DNA of 64,000 bases, taken from assembly GCF_010183535.1 (NCBI RefSeq), contig NC_071331.1, positions 16,864,001-16,928,000 on the forward strand, read 5' to 3'. How positions within the stretch are numbered: position 1 is the first letter of the stretch; each line of letters begins with the position of its first letter. This document shows positions 46,817 to 58,679 of this stretch, one piece after another. The DNA comes from Caenorhabditis remanei. Its lineage: Eukaryota; Nematoda; Chromadorea; Rhabditida; Rhabditidae. The position numbers were made by a program, and so were the translations under genes. The notes under the pieces were generated by a model. That model had not been told where the DNA came from. It saw only the letters and a program-made list of their open reading frames with translations, and ran no database searches.

Positions 46817-48479
46817 TTAATGAGAATCTTCTGGAACCCAGAGGAACTTAGCGACACGAATAAACAGAAATTCCATAAGCAAGACAAATCCGAAGAAGCC
46901 AAAGATGATGATAGCAAAAACGAAAACGGACTCATTTGTCAAAGACATGTTGCATTCAGTACAGCACTCAGGACAATACGAGCAGCAGTCGTTTGAATAG
47001 AGTTTGGTGCAGTTGAAGTTCTGGAATCAGGAATAGTTGGAATGACATCTCCGGAGAATTAATAAAACTCTTCGATAAATAGAACTGAAAAATTACCATA
47101 GCATTGTAGAAGAAAGATGGAAGACTGTAATATTCACTGGCGGCATATGAGCACATTTCGTCACGAATGGAAATGTCTTGAATCCTCGATACGGGCTTCA
47201 ATTCCTTCTGAGTCGAGTCACTTATTCCATACACACGAAACAGATATGCACAAGTCTTCTCCACATTTCCATGGTTTTCGCGGATTTGAATTTGAACGGC
47301 TTTGATATGAGAAACCATCCATTGAGGTTTAACCTGACACTCTTGTTCTTGTGTAGACTGATTATCTGATTTGTATTCACATCGGGGCCCAAGTACTACT
47401 CTATTCTCACATTGAGTATCCAAGCATCCCTAGAAATTAGATTTTGGATATTATTTCATTTCCCAAAACTAACCATCACAAAATAACTTTTTGGTGCTCC
47501 ATTTGGAACGGTTCCATTCCATTTCGAATGTTGATAAGAGATTGAAATTGGACTGATGTCTTGAGATAATTGGATAGTTAGAATTGAATCTTCCTCATCA
47601 GAACACCAGGATTTGTTGACGGGAAGTTCTTCTCGATCGAGTAGAACGTAACCACCATCAACTGCTCCAAAGAAGTCCCAAACTTTGTCCATGAATCCAT
47701 CTCCTGGGGAAACTGGAGGAGAGGAAAGACGCTCATCTATGAAAGCACCGAATAGAGCATTTGCAGCATTGATTCGATTGGTAGAATTAGTTGAAGTGTT
47801 CATCGTCTGTAATGATTATTTTGTTTGGAAGTAAATTTGAAACTTCAATCACCTCTTCTTCCGACTCGGATGGTAAAACTTTGTGAAAAATAATACGATC
47901 ATCATAGTAATCTCCTTCTTTGGAATCTGCTCCATTTTCAAAACCAAAGTAGTCCTCGAAACTATTTTTTTCTATTTCTTTCTCCTCCTCTCCATTTTTC
48001 TGAATTCCCGAATCATGTTGAATCAATCTAGTTTCGATATGAAAAAAGATGGGATTCTCGACCTCTTTGTCCTCTTCGTTTTCTGACTTCAGCATTGATA
48101 TGAATTCGGCTCTGCTCTCCATTTTGTTCAGTCGCGATGCGATGTTGTAAGACTGGAAGAAGTTAAGATAAAAGTTGAAAGCACACCTGGAAGCATACGA
48201 ATTCCTGAATATGTGAATGCAGAGTAGTGAGTTCCCAAGTGTTCAAAAATAGAATGATAGCAATAAATAAGAGAATGGCTCCAATAAACCATTTTTGCAG
48301 TTCTAGGAGAGGAAACGCATAGAATCTGAAACATTTTGGGCATTTCAAACGTCAATGAAAGTTCAGAATTACCGAGTCGCTCTTTTCACAGAATGGTTCT
48401 TCTCCGAAACAATCAATGCGCCCGCTAGTTCTGAATCCTTCGCAGACTCGACATCTCTGTCTTTTATTTTTATTTTCAT
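46817..48479 (-). CDS. SUN-domain protein with N- and C-terminal membrane spans, copy 1
   Basis: Exons 48479-48373, 48325-48187, 48152-47853, 47806-47474, 47429-47097, 47020-46817 give 471 aa. TM1 is near residues 47-66 (FIGAILLFIAIILFL). An acidic, partly helical stalk follows (85-180). A SUN domain lies at about 190-345: NAANALFGAF, GGYVLLDREELPVNKSWC, LTIQLSQDISPISISYQHSK, PNGAPKSYFVMGCLD, QIRENHGNVEKTCAYLFRVYG. A cysteine cluster CCSYCPECCTEC precedes a second TM (435-455). SUN domains act in the nuclear envelope or ER lumen and bind KASH or other partners. The start chosen is the first ATG after two acceptors (GTTTTCAG, TTTTCGTAG). Copy 2 is at 51084-52600. Confidence 0.85.
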
Positions 48480-49168
48480 TTCTTTCGATATTTCGTTTTC
48501 ACCTACGAAAATGTTTCCGTTAATACGCAGCCCTGAAAACGTATGCGAGTAGACAAAAGAAAGGAGAAAGCGAGCCAATCGGTATAGTGCAAAAAGAGCG
48601 AATCAACGAAAAAGAAAAGAAGAAAAAAGAATGATGGGCAATTGTTTTTCCGTTTATAGTGCCCCTTCGGTCAAACCATTCTAGAAGAAGAAAGAGAGAT
48701 GCACAAACAAACGTATCGATAAAACTAAAAAAGAGAATGAAGATGGTAGAAAAGGAGCGGCTGAAGGATGTTGGTGCTGGGGTTGAGAACGAATAAAAGA
48801 GGAAAAGGCAACGGAGGAAAGAAGGGGGCGGAGCTTGGGAAGAGAGAACATGGTACCGAAGACATATGTTGCTTTGACACGCCGAAAAAAAAAGAGAGTT
48901 GAGGGAATCAGACATTGAAAAAAGAAAACGAATGCCTGGAACGGAGAACATATGTAAGTCTTGGTAGGAGATCTGAGAAAACAACTCTGGAAAAGGATTT
49001 TTGAAATAACTCACAGGAAAAGAGAAACATATTTATTAGATCTTAGAACAACAGGGATAAGTTTTAACCGAATCAAAACCATTAACACGATTCCTTTTTT
49101 GGGGAAATTCAAAGCAATGATTAATTTTAAAAAACTGTTTGGGACTTAGTTGATTGCTTCTTTCAAGC
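48480..49168. other. Spacer upstream of SUN copy 1
   Basis: 689 nt with polypurine sequence and a GGGCGGAGC motif at 48826-48834, about 350 nt upstream of the start. Frames here (for example 48520-49014 minus) are low-complexity. Confidence 0.45.
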
Positions 49169-50075
49169 TTATTTCGAAATTTGCTGATCCGCAGATGTGT
49201 ATGGTTCGGTTGGAGTCTCGACAACATTCTCGACATCACTTCCAGTTTTCTGTAAAATGATAAATCATTCTGTGTCATTCCAACTATATAAATCAACCTC
49301 TTCTTGTTCATTTCTAGTCGAGTTACCCATCGCTTCTCTCTCTTTCTCCTCGTTGTACTCATCGTATTCTTCATCCTCGAAATCCTCTTCATCCATAGAC
49401 TTCATTTCATCTTCTTCTACCTCCGGCTCTTCAGCAGTTTCTTTTTCTAAAAACTCATGCTCTCCCAATTTGTGATGTTCCTTTGGCTCATTCTTTTCGT
49501 TTGTTCCATTCATCCTCTCTATTTCGAACGCATACATCTCTGCACCGAGTGCATACAATTGTTCATCCAACGCATGCATCTTTGCATCGAATTCTTCCAA
49601 ACGTTTCTTGAAAACTTCATCCATATTTGCCGCTTTATCGTACTTCACATATTCTTGTTTCTTGATCTCGTTGTGGGGCTCATGTTCGTGTTCAATATTT
49701 TCATGAAATTTGAGTTGATCAATCTGGAAATATCATAGATTTGAGACTTTTCAACATTCCATTAGTCTTACCGTAATACTGTCTTGTTGATGCTGATCGG
49801 AGAACTTGTACACCATGTAGAGGCCGGCGAAAAGAGCGATGATGAGAAGGAAGTTGAGGAGGAAAAGACATACTCCGGAATTTCTCTTCATCCAATTGAA
49901 CCACCTGAAAACATCAAATGAGACATGGAGATATGTGGAAGCCATACCAAGTGTTTGGTTTCTGTCTTGATGCTGGATCCTCGACTTGGAATCTATCGGG
50001 AAATGTCATCAGATTTGTTCTAACATCCGAAGAATATGGAGAATTGTCGCCTCCCTCTTCCGGAATGCGTTCCAT
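49169..50075 (-). CDS. Type II membrane protein with acidic lumenal region, possible SUN-less paralog
   Basis: Exons 50075-49948, 49904-49772, 49723-49298, 49249-49169 give 255 aa. About 50 polar residues precede a single TM (FLLNFLLIIALFAGLYMVY, about 54-75). Then comes a helical segment (DEVFKKRLEEFDAKMHALDE) and a very acidic stretch (EEDFEDEEYDEYNEEKERE). The protein ends TSADQQISK. No SUN domain or cysteine cluster. Its exon plan, a short first exon ending in phase 2, a TM exon of 133 nt ending in phase 0, then an acidic exon, matches SUN copy 1 (139-nt TM exon). It sits between the two SUN genes on the same strand. Function unknown. Confidence 0.75.
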
Positions 50076-51083
50076 TCTTCTCGAACAGATGGGAAATTGA
50101 GATGCTCAGAAGGGTGCTTTTGGAATCTGTATAATTAAAATATTTTGAATTGATACGTTTAAACAGAAGAGAAAAGACGATGAATTCAAACTGATTGAGA
50201 ATAAATTGACTGAGGAGTGAATCCTCACATAAAATAGTTATATCACGAAAGTAGTAGAGTTGAAGCATTGGAAACATTTGAAAAGTTGTAAGGACACGAA
50301 TGATCAAACACAGCTGGAACACTGTTATGTCTCAAGTTATGAAGGAGAGAGGTCATTCGAAAACGATTATTTCAAAGACACCGAAAGAACGGAATACGAT
50401 CAATGAGATGAAGCCATGAACAACTATTTTTCAAACAAAGGAAATATAGGAGAATCTAGAACGATGAATGACGCCGTATCTTAAAGAAGAAAATGAATTA
50501 GGATCAACGTCCTCATCAAAAAATACAGGATCAACTTTGAGATCCTGATCCAAACTTGAAGGAAAACAACTTGAAGAAAAAAGAAGGAAAATATAATCAC
50601 CAAAATGAAGAAAAAAGTGAACTATCGGCCAGAAAGTTTTTTAGGATTTTAGGATTTGCTTCTCATGAACACACCAATCATATACCATTCAAAACTTTCC
50701 GAGAGAGCGCATTTGCTAAATTCTCTGTTCATCATAACCTATTTGAATCCTGTTTCGAAAGTGAATGAGGATCTAAATTCGAAAAAGAAAGGTTTTCTGT
50801 CTTTTCATGGATTGTAAGGAGACTGAGAATGAAGAAAAATGAGCATTTTAGAACTCGATCATGAGCCAATTTTCTTTTTTTGACTACAGTATGATGATCT
50901 TTTCTTGAATTTGAAAATTTTAGTTAAACATATTTATTTCGCAAACTCAAATAACTTTTTGATTTAAAAACTTGGAACGATCCTCTGGAATGGATGAAGT
51001 ATGTATTTAGGGGTGGGAAGGCTCAAAAGTTTGGGATCATAAGAGTACTGTAGCAAGAAAGAGAATTTGTGGATTAGAAGTTT
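50076..51083. other. Spacer between the type II gene and SUN copy 2
   Basis: 1.0 kb of AT-rich sequence; presumed promoter and 3' UTR. No gene seen. Confidence 0.5.
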
Positions 51084-52600
51084 CTAGAAAAATCGAATAT
51101 ACATTTTAGCCAAGAAGAGAATTATAAAAAACGGGGATATCATCACAAGTGGAGTAATCAACACAAGAATGATTCCATAGACAACAGCAGAGAATGATGG
51201 ATTGATTCGACATTGTGTGCAACATTCAGGACATTGTTTACAACATCCTTTAGAGAAGAGGGAGATACAGTATCCATCGAACTGAAAGAATTAATTTATG
51301 TGGATTAGAAGAATTCAACTGGAAAAGTAACTCACAATATCAAATAGAATCCGATAGTTATGGTATCTGTTAGTGATCGATAAGCACGTGTTGATGTGAT
51401 CTCTTTTCATCTTCTGATTTCCAGTCAACAACTTTTCCTCGATATGACCGTATACACGAACCAGATATACACATGTCTTTCGGGTGTTCCCATGGTTCTC
51501 CCGGATACGAAATTGAACTTTCTTAGTTGGAGAAAGGCGGAGAGAGGTGGGAATCACACAAACTTGCTCTTGTTTGTCTTCTGAATTCTTATAAACACAG
51601 TTTGACATGATTCTCTCCATTTTTCTACAGTTTTCATCGAGGCAAGACTGAAATAACAGTTTGAGATCTGGAAACCTTCTCAAAATACAACTAACCATCA
51701 CATCATAACTCTTCGGTGATCCATCTGGAACCGACCCGTTCCATCTTGTATGTTGATAAGAGACGGCGGTTAGATTTGTGTAACTGGCCAGGTTGATAGT
51801 GAGAACAGGCTGCAATTCATTCGTACACCAAGCTTTGTTGGGAGGTAACTCGATTCGATCCAATAAAACATATCCTCCAAAATCGGATCCAAGAAAAGAG
51901 TTGGCAATGAATCCGTCTTCGAACGAGACTTCTTCAGACGAGAGCTCGTGGTCAATTGATGCATGGAGAAGAACATTCGCAGCATTGATTCCAAATGTTG
52001 AATTTATTTGAATCTCATCATTTAAGTAAGTTTTCGAGATGCTTCCAGCGTGATGTTCTCTGTCAATGATGATTTCTTCCGTAGACAACATCATGGCTTT
52101 CTGAAAATATTTCAAGTTTAGTTTTAATAAAATATTCTCAACTCTCACTTTATTTTTCTCAACAGATTTTCCATTATCCTGTGATTGGATCGCTCTCTCC
52201 ATCAGATTGTTCTCAGTTTCGATTGTACTATTATTCCAAACATTCAATTGTTGCTCGAGGATATTGATATAAACTTGAATATTGGAGACCTAAAAGATAG
52301 ACTTCAAACAAAATAAAATTCAGAGTTCCTCACCAATTTCTGTGTTTTGAAGCTTTGGAAAACCAGGAGAGCAGAAACCAAAATAGTCGATAGGATCAAG
52401 ATGACAACACACGTATCAAAAATGGTTCGGCAACCCTTCCTCGATCCCTCTTTTCTCTCCGATTTTCTCCAGAAGTTCTGCCTCTTCAATACCTTTTTGG
52501 ATCTCACAGGAGATCCATACGCCAACTCGGCATCTATCTCATCGGCACATGAGGCCATGGAACTTGTTCGCCTATTCAATGGATATCTGGATAATAACAT
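51084..52600 (-). CDS. SUN-domain protein with N- and C-terminal membrane spans, copy 2
   Basis: Exons 52600-52334, 52289-52149, 52100-51696, 51647-51336, 51281-51084 give 440 aa. A basic N-terminus (SRKGCRT) precedes TM1 (VVILILSTILVSALLVF, about 68-84). A stalk with Asn sequons follows. The SUN domain is at about 165-335: INAANVLLHASIDHE, GGYVLLDRIELPPNKAWC, AVSYQHTRWNGSVPDGSPKS, FRIRENHGNTRKTCVYLVRV. The cysteine cluster CCKQCPECCTQC and a second TM (405-430) follow. It shares with copy 1 the ELP.NK.WC and NAAN signatures. Alternative in-frame start MASCADE at 52558. Both TMs place the SUN domain between two membrane anchors. Confidence 0.88.
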
Positions 52601-53036
52601 CTCATGGATAAACCAAAATCAAAGAACGAGATCAAAATTATGAATGGTGGAATCTATTTCTGAAAAAGAAGCAGAGGAAGAGAAGCTCTCAAGAGGTAAT
52701 GAGTAGAACTGCTCTCTTTGAGTGGGCGGAGCCTAGCGGGACGAGCAAAGATTGTTTATTACACAAAGGAGACAGACCGTCCTCCAACACACACTTGATT
52801 AAAAACAATTGTAAATCAGCTGTAATTTGAGAAGTTGCTTCGAGTTGTAAAACTTATTAGAGATCTATCTCAAAGATTACGGTATGTCTGCGTCTTTTAT
52901 ATATTTTTTATTACACTTTGATGGCCAGACATCATCTTTTCTCGGAGTTGTTCACTTTCGGGTAATTGGAAAAAATAAAATAATTTATTTGTTTTGAGTT
53001 ATTGAATGAAATGAGAAGAGAACAAGATCAAAGTGA
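52601..53036. other. Spacer upstream of SUN copy 2
   Basis: 436 nt containing TGGGCGGAGC at 52723-52732, about 120 nt upstream of the start, plus 3' UTR of the CENP-X-like gene. No gene seen. Confidence 0.5.
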
Positions 53037-53324
53037 TTATACGGCAAAATCGAGCATAATTTGAGCAATGACACGTTTCAGATGTTCTTTTGTGACTTGA
53101 CGGTCTCCTGTGTTGGCGGCAGTTTGTGCTGTTCGAGCGATTGTTTCCTGTAATACAAGCACAGTTTAGAAGAAAATATATTCCAAGAAAAATACCTGTG
53201 CAAGTAAATTAATGAGTGCAGTCAACACTGCAAGTGCATCTGAATCCAAATTGAGTCGCTTCTTTCCACGTCGAGCCACTGTTAGCATTGATCTGACTGT
53301 TGATTGTTTGATATGCATCGTCAT
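53037..53324 (-). CDS. CENP-X/MHF2-like histone-fold protein
   Basis: Exons 53324-53196 and 53147-53037 give 79 aa, about the size of human CENPX (81 aa). The layout is a basic leader (TMHIKQSTVRSMLTVARRGKK), then LDSDALAVLTALINLLAQETIARTA and a C-terminal helix EHLKRVIAQIMLDF, which matches the family ending LPQLLLDF. CENP-X pairs with CENP-S in centromere and Fanconi-anemia DNA repair complexes. The ATG lies 11 nt after a TTTTTAG acceptor, fitting spliced-leader addition in an operon. A nearby ATG after TTTCAG at 53377 cannot be joined in frame. Confidence 0.8.
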
Positions 53325-53638
53325 TTTAGGAAGAACTAAAAATATGAAACGCATTGAATTTTACCCGAGTTTTCATCTGAAATAAGTATAAGTTTATTAG
53401 AACAGCAACTATAGAAATTTGACTGATAGGATATAACAAAAAACACTTTTATTTGGATAATCTATAAAAATGTAAATAAACAGTAAGAAGCTCTCAAAAG
53501 GAATCACAATAAAAGAACATTTGCGAAATTGATTGGACAAAATTGTAAATGAGATTTGGAATGAACCGTTTCAAACAGCGAGAAGTTTTCAAGAATGTTG
53601 TTCAAATAACGAACAACAAAAAACAGAAATTAATGAAA

Positions 53639-54262
53639 TTAAACTTCCATACGGAACGGGAAGTCTGGTGGCAATGTGAATCTGTATGGTTCAGTATACG
53701 GCAAATCCATTGATGCCAGAAGCATAGTCAATTCAGCTTTGAGACGAGTGGTCGAGGCTTGGATCTTTTCCATCAAATTCTTCAGCATATCCATTTTTCG
53801 ATCGCAGACTTTCATCGCTTCTTGCAGTGGTAACTCAACGAGAACATCTTCTGACAACTTTACGACGACGTGTTTCGTGTCTCGACTGTAAAAAAATTAT
53901 GGTGAGAACTGTAGTCAGAATATAATAAACTCACACTTCCATATTCATGAAAACTCTCTGTCCGATTTCGGTTTTTCCTTCAATAACTTTTGAAGCTTCG
54001 GACTGAAAGTTAATGGGTTAATTAGTGGCTGAAAAATAAATGTTCACTTACAAGAAGTCGTTGACAGGTGAATTTCAGTTTTGCATACTCTTCACATTCT
54101 TTTTGTAGTTTTTTGAATTGTTTGTCACCTTCGTTGATTCTTGGATGAAAGACATTCCTAAAGGAGAATGTAGTACGATATTGGTAATACGATGGGGACT
54201 CACTCGGATACTTCTTCTAGATACTTCATGTACATTTGACGCGATTTGACGTATTTTTCCAT
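53639..54262 (-). CDS. UXT-like alpha-type prefoldin
   Basis: Exons 54262-54204, 54157-54052, 54002-53935, 53885-53639 give 159 aa, close to human UXT (157 aa). Layout is that of an alpha prefoldin: N-terminal helix (KYVKSRQMYMKYLEEVSE, QFKKLQKECEEYAKLKFT), a beta hairpin region (GQRVFMNMEVR, KHVVVKLSEDVLVELPLQEA) and a C-terminal coiled coil (CDRKMDMLKNLMEKIQASTT). The VELPLQEAMKVCDRK part matches LELTLAEALKFIDRK of UXT. Works in R2TP/prefoldin-like chaperone complexes. A TTTTTCAG acceptor abuts the ATG and the nprl-3 stop lies only 160 nt upstream, so it is probably a downstream operon gene. Confidence 0.85.
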
Positions 54263-54421
54263 CTGAAAAATTGTATGTTTTGTAATTGAAATCAATTCAT
54301 ATATCAAGATACACACAAAAAGATTGAACATATTCTTCTTCTCAATTAAACATTCGGAGAGAATACAGATAAAATTACTTCATTTGTACATGTTATGTTT
54401 CCCAATTTATAGATTAAAAAA

Positions 54422-56280
54422 TTATTCGGCAACAAAATCCGGCCTCCGAAATGTGGCAATCACGAGTTCGAATGACTTGAAAATACTCTCGATTTCAGCG
54501 CGATCCTGAAAAATGTTTCATTTTTTGTATTGAAATCGCAGATTCATAGTTTTACCAAATTATTTTTGTATTTGATGTCTTCCAAATGATGGTTTCCATT
54601 CATCATGGGAACGCATTTCATAAAAAGAGTAAGCTTTCTCTTAACAGCTCCGTAGGCGGTATGAGAAAGCATTTCGGCACAAATGTCAGCTACAACTCGT
54701 TTCACATCATCATTCGGCAGCTGACTGTCAAATATGAGTTTAATGAATTCCTCTGGGCATTGTTCGATTGGATCCGGTAACACCGCGTTTGAGTATGGCT
54801 TTAGAATATAATAGAACTGATGCAACTGCATAAGCATTTGATGTCTCAATAAGGCTACAACAAGCTTCGCCCTCACTCCTTGCTCGTGTAATGGAAGATT
54901 CGGACGAATGAAAGTATCCAAAGTTTTTGGTGGATTGAAATGCGATAACCCGGCAGCCAAGTGAATTGTCGTACCGAATTGAGCTGCAAACTTTTCAGCC
55001 ATTCTGAAACTTTTCTCGATTAAAATTTGAATTCTATTTGTATATCTAACTTGTCAAGAGGTTGTGGACTTGTTGCAGATGTGTAGATATTCGTATTACA
55101 AAGTGGATAGATCAGAATCGCTCGAGTCCACTGAAGTAAGTGACGAATGATCATGAACACCTCGAAAATTGGAATTCCAGACGCAGTCGACATGTCAAGA
55201 ATAGAGCGATCCGGACTGCAATGGCTAAGCAACTTCGCTACAATTGGATTTGCATCTGGAGTTGGCCAAACATCTTCGAGAAGAAGGATTCCATGATACG
55301 GTCTGAATAAGAGAATTCATTCAGTCTCTCATATCGATTCTTACTTCATTTTTCTGACTATTTCATCAATATCTTGTCTCCCTTTTGGTACTACGTTCAG
55401 TCTTGATAAAGCATGCGCCTCATCACAGAATCCGAGTTCCACGAAGTTAATTTGATATTTCTGAAGAGAAATCACAGTAGATTTCACCACTAAAAAATAT
55501 TTGTTAACTTACATGAATGTTGCCTCTTTTCCTTACTTCATCGTACATATCAATCAAGGTTTGAACCATGAAACTTGTTTTAGAGAACTCGCGAAGTGGA
55601 TCGTCGGCACTGTCCGCCATGTCAGCCCATTTATCTTCTCTTTCAAGGAATCCAAAGTAATTTTGCAACATGACAAAACTAACAGCAATTTTGTTAGAAA
55701 GGGTCTGATAAGCCGCCGCTGTGTGTTGATCACATCCTTGTTTCAATGCAAAAACTATCAGAATCTGATAATTGGTATTCCCTCCACGTGCCTTCCATGT
55801 CTTTGGATATCCAACGAATCTCTGATTGTTAATTTTCATATCAAAACCATCATTACATCCGATTTCTTGAGTTTTGACAGCCTGAGCAAGCATTCCAAGT
55901 GACATGTCGAATTCTGTTTCAACAAGACCAAATCCAACACTTGGGCTGTAAAATGTTCATTAACAAGTTCATGAAAGAACTAGATACATACTCTTTAACA
56001 CTGGTGAGAACTGGTTTCATACTCACTCCGGGAGTGGAACTTGCTGGAGTAGATTCTTTGGGAGGGGCTGAAAGAATTCAATTGGAAATGATAAAAATAC
56101 TATTATATAACCTTTCGGAGGTGGTTTCCTATGTGGATAGATTGATACAATCTTTTCGCCGGTTTGTCCTGCCAGAAAGCACATCACTGCACTGAAATTA
56201 ACCGACAGATTAATCATTTGTTTACAAAATAGATCTCACTGTAGATGACATTCACTATCGAACTTTACTGGCGTCGCCAT
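54422..56280 (-). CDS. nprl-3: NPRL-3, GATOR1 complex subunit
   Basis: GATOR1 is the Rag GTPase-activating complex that inhibits TORC1 under amino-acid shortage. Exons 56280-56240, 56191-56112, 56067-55992, 55945-55513, 55460-55345, 55302-55051, 55003-54556, 54505-54422 give 509 aa (human NPRL3 569). Family marks in order: FDMKINNQRFVGYPKTW, YQILIVFALK, NKIAVSFVMLQ, YQINFVELGFCDEAH, QWTRAILIYPLCNTNIYT, LLRHQMLMQLHQFYYIL and HHLEDIKYKNNLDRAEIESI. The third exon uses donor GTATGT at 55991; other donors give a frame break. The central disordered region of vertebrate NPRL3 is shorter here. Confidence 0.93.
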
Positions 56281-56556
56281 CTTTGAGATCCTTTTGAATT
56301 TATTCTGGAAATATGCCGCATTGAGGACTGGATGCTTGGTGAAGGAAGCGGTGAACTTTTAGGCCTCCTCGAAAACCTAGGCCCCCTATTCCAAATGTTT
56401 TTTCTTAATATTTTTCAATAATTTTCGATACGAGACAGATAATATCACAGTTAGATTAAATATAAAATGATATAAAGCGTCTTTGTAAGTTCATATTAAG
56501 CTCGTGACAACAAAAATACATTATGAAACAGGCAAATAAATAAGTAAGTGAAAAAT

Positions 56557-58327
56557 TCAATCATGTTCAACAACAAGAATATCCCGATCTTCTGAAGGTG
56601 AATAATAACCGAAGTCTCGTAATGGGTTGTCCAACTCAATGCGATGTTGTTTGGTTTTCTCCGCCATTACTAGGTATAGACGAATGTTTGAAGAATGTGG
56701 AGTTTTGAAGAGACGTGCAAGCTGAAAAATTCAACGTATTGCAATATAGAATGTCTCTTTTATTCTTACCATATCTCTTATTTTTTGTACACTCATCGCT
56801 AGAGGGAGTTTACGTGATTCTACTCGGTTTCCACATTCTATTCTGATTTTTACCACTGTCAGACCTTTCTTCGCAGTATCAAGTGTAGGCTCTCCATGAA
56901 TAGCAATGAGCCTTTTGATATCTTCGTCGTGATTAGATTTGTTCTCGATTCCAGCGTATTTGTTGAGGAAACGAATCTCTGCGGATCTTCTCTCCACTTC
57001 GGAAATATCAAATCGATTGAGATCGATTAGTGTGCTCAGTTTTGCTACGACAACTTCATACGAATGAACTCCTTTCTCAACTTCTAAATGTTTGCAGTCA
57101 AACAATAAACGTTTCAGATTTTTCAGAGATCGCATTGCATTTACGCTTGGCCAGTCCAGAATAGTATTCCCTCGAAGGTTCAAATATTCAAGATTTGGAA
57201 ATTTGGATGTTCCATCTAGGCCAACTAGACTCGAGATTCCACAATTGGCTAATGACAATTGAGTGAGATTCGGGAAGTATCCTTCAATAGAATTCATAGA
57301 GCCAAATAAATTGTCTTCAAGATCAAGTGATGTCAGACGGTTGGCAACTACATCCGAGACAGTAAACCTTGTAAGTTCATTCCCAAACGCAACAATTTCG
57401 GCGGCTGATGGAAACCTTCGAATGATTGAATCCATCTGAATATTCGAGAGCCACTTTATATTTATGAAATCTGAAGAAACTTACAGATTCCTCACTTATC
57501 GTACATTCACTAATGACCAATTTCTTACAACTTTCTGAATAGATCGATTCTTCTCCTTCAAGTTCTCCATCTTCATCTTCATTAAACGACTGCATCCGAT
57601 TTCTCCTTAAATTTAATTCTTGAATTCTTGGGAAAAATTCCAGAATTCGCTTCACAGTCTGCCATTTGTAAAGAAGATTCCCGTAGAGATTCAGTTCACG
57701 ACAAAGAATAAATTGTGGAGAGTCGGATGGTGGAGGGAAACCAACAGATCGATTATCAAGTACGATATTTATGAGTTTTTCGATATTACTTTGTTTGGCA
57801 GCGGTTTGTTCCATACCGATCAACTCGATTTTCTTTGAAGATTTTGTCAGTTCAATTTCATTTTCAACACGTTCCTCTTCAGCGTATCGATCTTTTATTT
57901 CGAATAAAATATCTGTTGGCTTTGGAACAGCTTCCATTTTCATCAAGGATCCTCCAGTCGGATGTCTGGAAAAAGTTTTTCTGATTATGACAGTGATCTT
58001 TACAAACTTTTAAAAATTGTTTTATATTTTTAAAACAAAGTCTTTTTTTTCAAATTGAAAATGGATAATCTTGATAATCTCACACACTCTAGTGTGACAG
58101 TTCAGACAGATCAACGAGATCTCTTTTGCTTGAGATTAAATTAACAGTGGATTTTCTCACTTTGTTTGAAAATATCTGTGCCCTTTGACAACTCCATCAT
58201 GTTTTCCACGAGTCGAATCATCCCATTCCAGTCCAACCCATATTTGAGAACCGTATCCGGATACTTCACCTATATAACGGATTGTTGCATTTTCGAAATT
58301 TATTCGTACACGCTGTCCGACTTCCAT
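56557..58327 (-). CDS. tbce-1: Tubulin-specific chaperone E (TBCE)
   Basis: TBCE works in alpha-tubulin folding and tubulin dimer assembly in the cytosol. Exons 58327-58161, 57965-57485, 57435-56770, 56721-56557 give 492 aa. Domains: CAP-Gly at 1-60 with GKHDG (family GKNDG) followed by HRYF; leucine-rich repeats at about 120-300 (LCRELNLYGNLLY, IQELNLRRNRMQSF, LTSLDLEDNLFG, LEYLNLRGNTILDW); ubiquitin-like domain at about 400-492 (VVKIRIECGN, KLPLAMSVQKIRDMLARLF, IELDNPLRDFGYYS). Start chosen at the CAP-Gly Met, directly after an acceptor; an in-frame ATG at 58396 would add 23 residues. Symbol by orthology. Confidence 0.95.
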
Positions 58328-58679
58328 CTGAAGTTTCAAAAAATATTGCTTTTGAGACGAAGTTCTATGAATGGACAACTCTGAAAAGACGTCCAAAGAT
58401 AGAAAAAAGTAAGATGGTTAAAGGAAAAAAAGTTTAACAGTTTATTCGTTCCCAAATGCATGAAAAAAGCGACTAGCGGAAAAATTAGACTCCTGTCTAT
58501 TAGATATGACCAAAGAAAAAAGAGAAAGAAAAATCACAATGTACAGAAATTATGCACTGAAGGCAAAGGAAAGATATCAAACAATTCATCGGGTGTGACT
58601 AGAGTTCTTGTGAAAGTACGTTAGTTGCATAAATTATGAAAATACTGTTTACATGGTACACTGATTAATAGGTTACATA

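Noticed and set aside
53333..53390. Upstream first exon (ATG at 53377) for the CENP-X-like gene
   Set aside because: Joining it at the GTAAAA donor gives an immediate stop; the downstream Met with a leader acceptor fits better.
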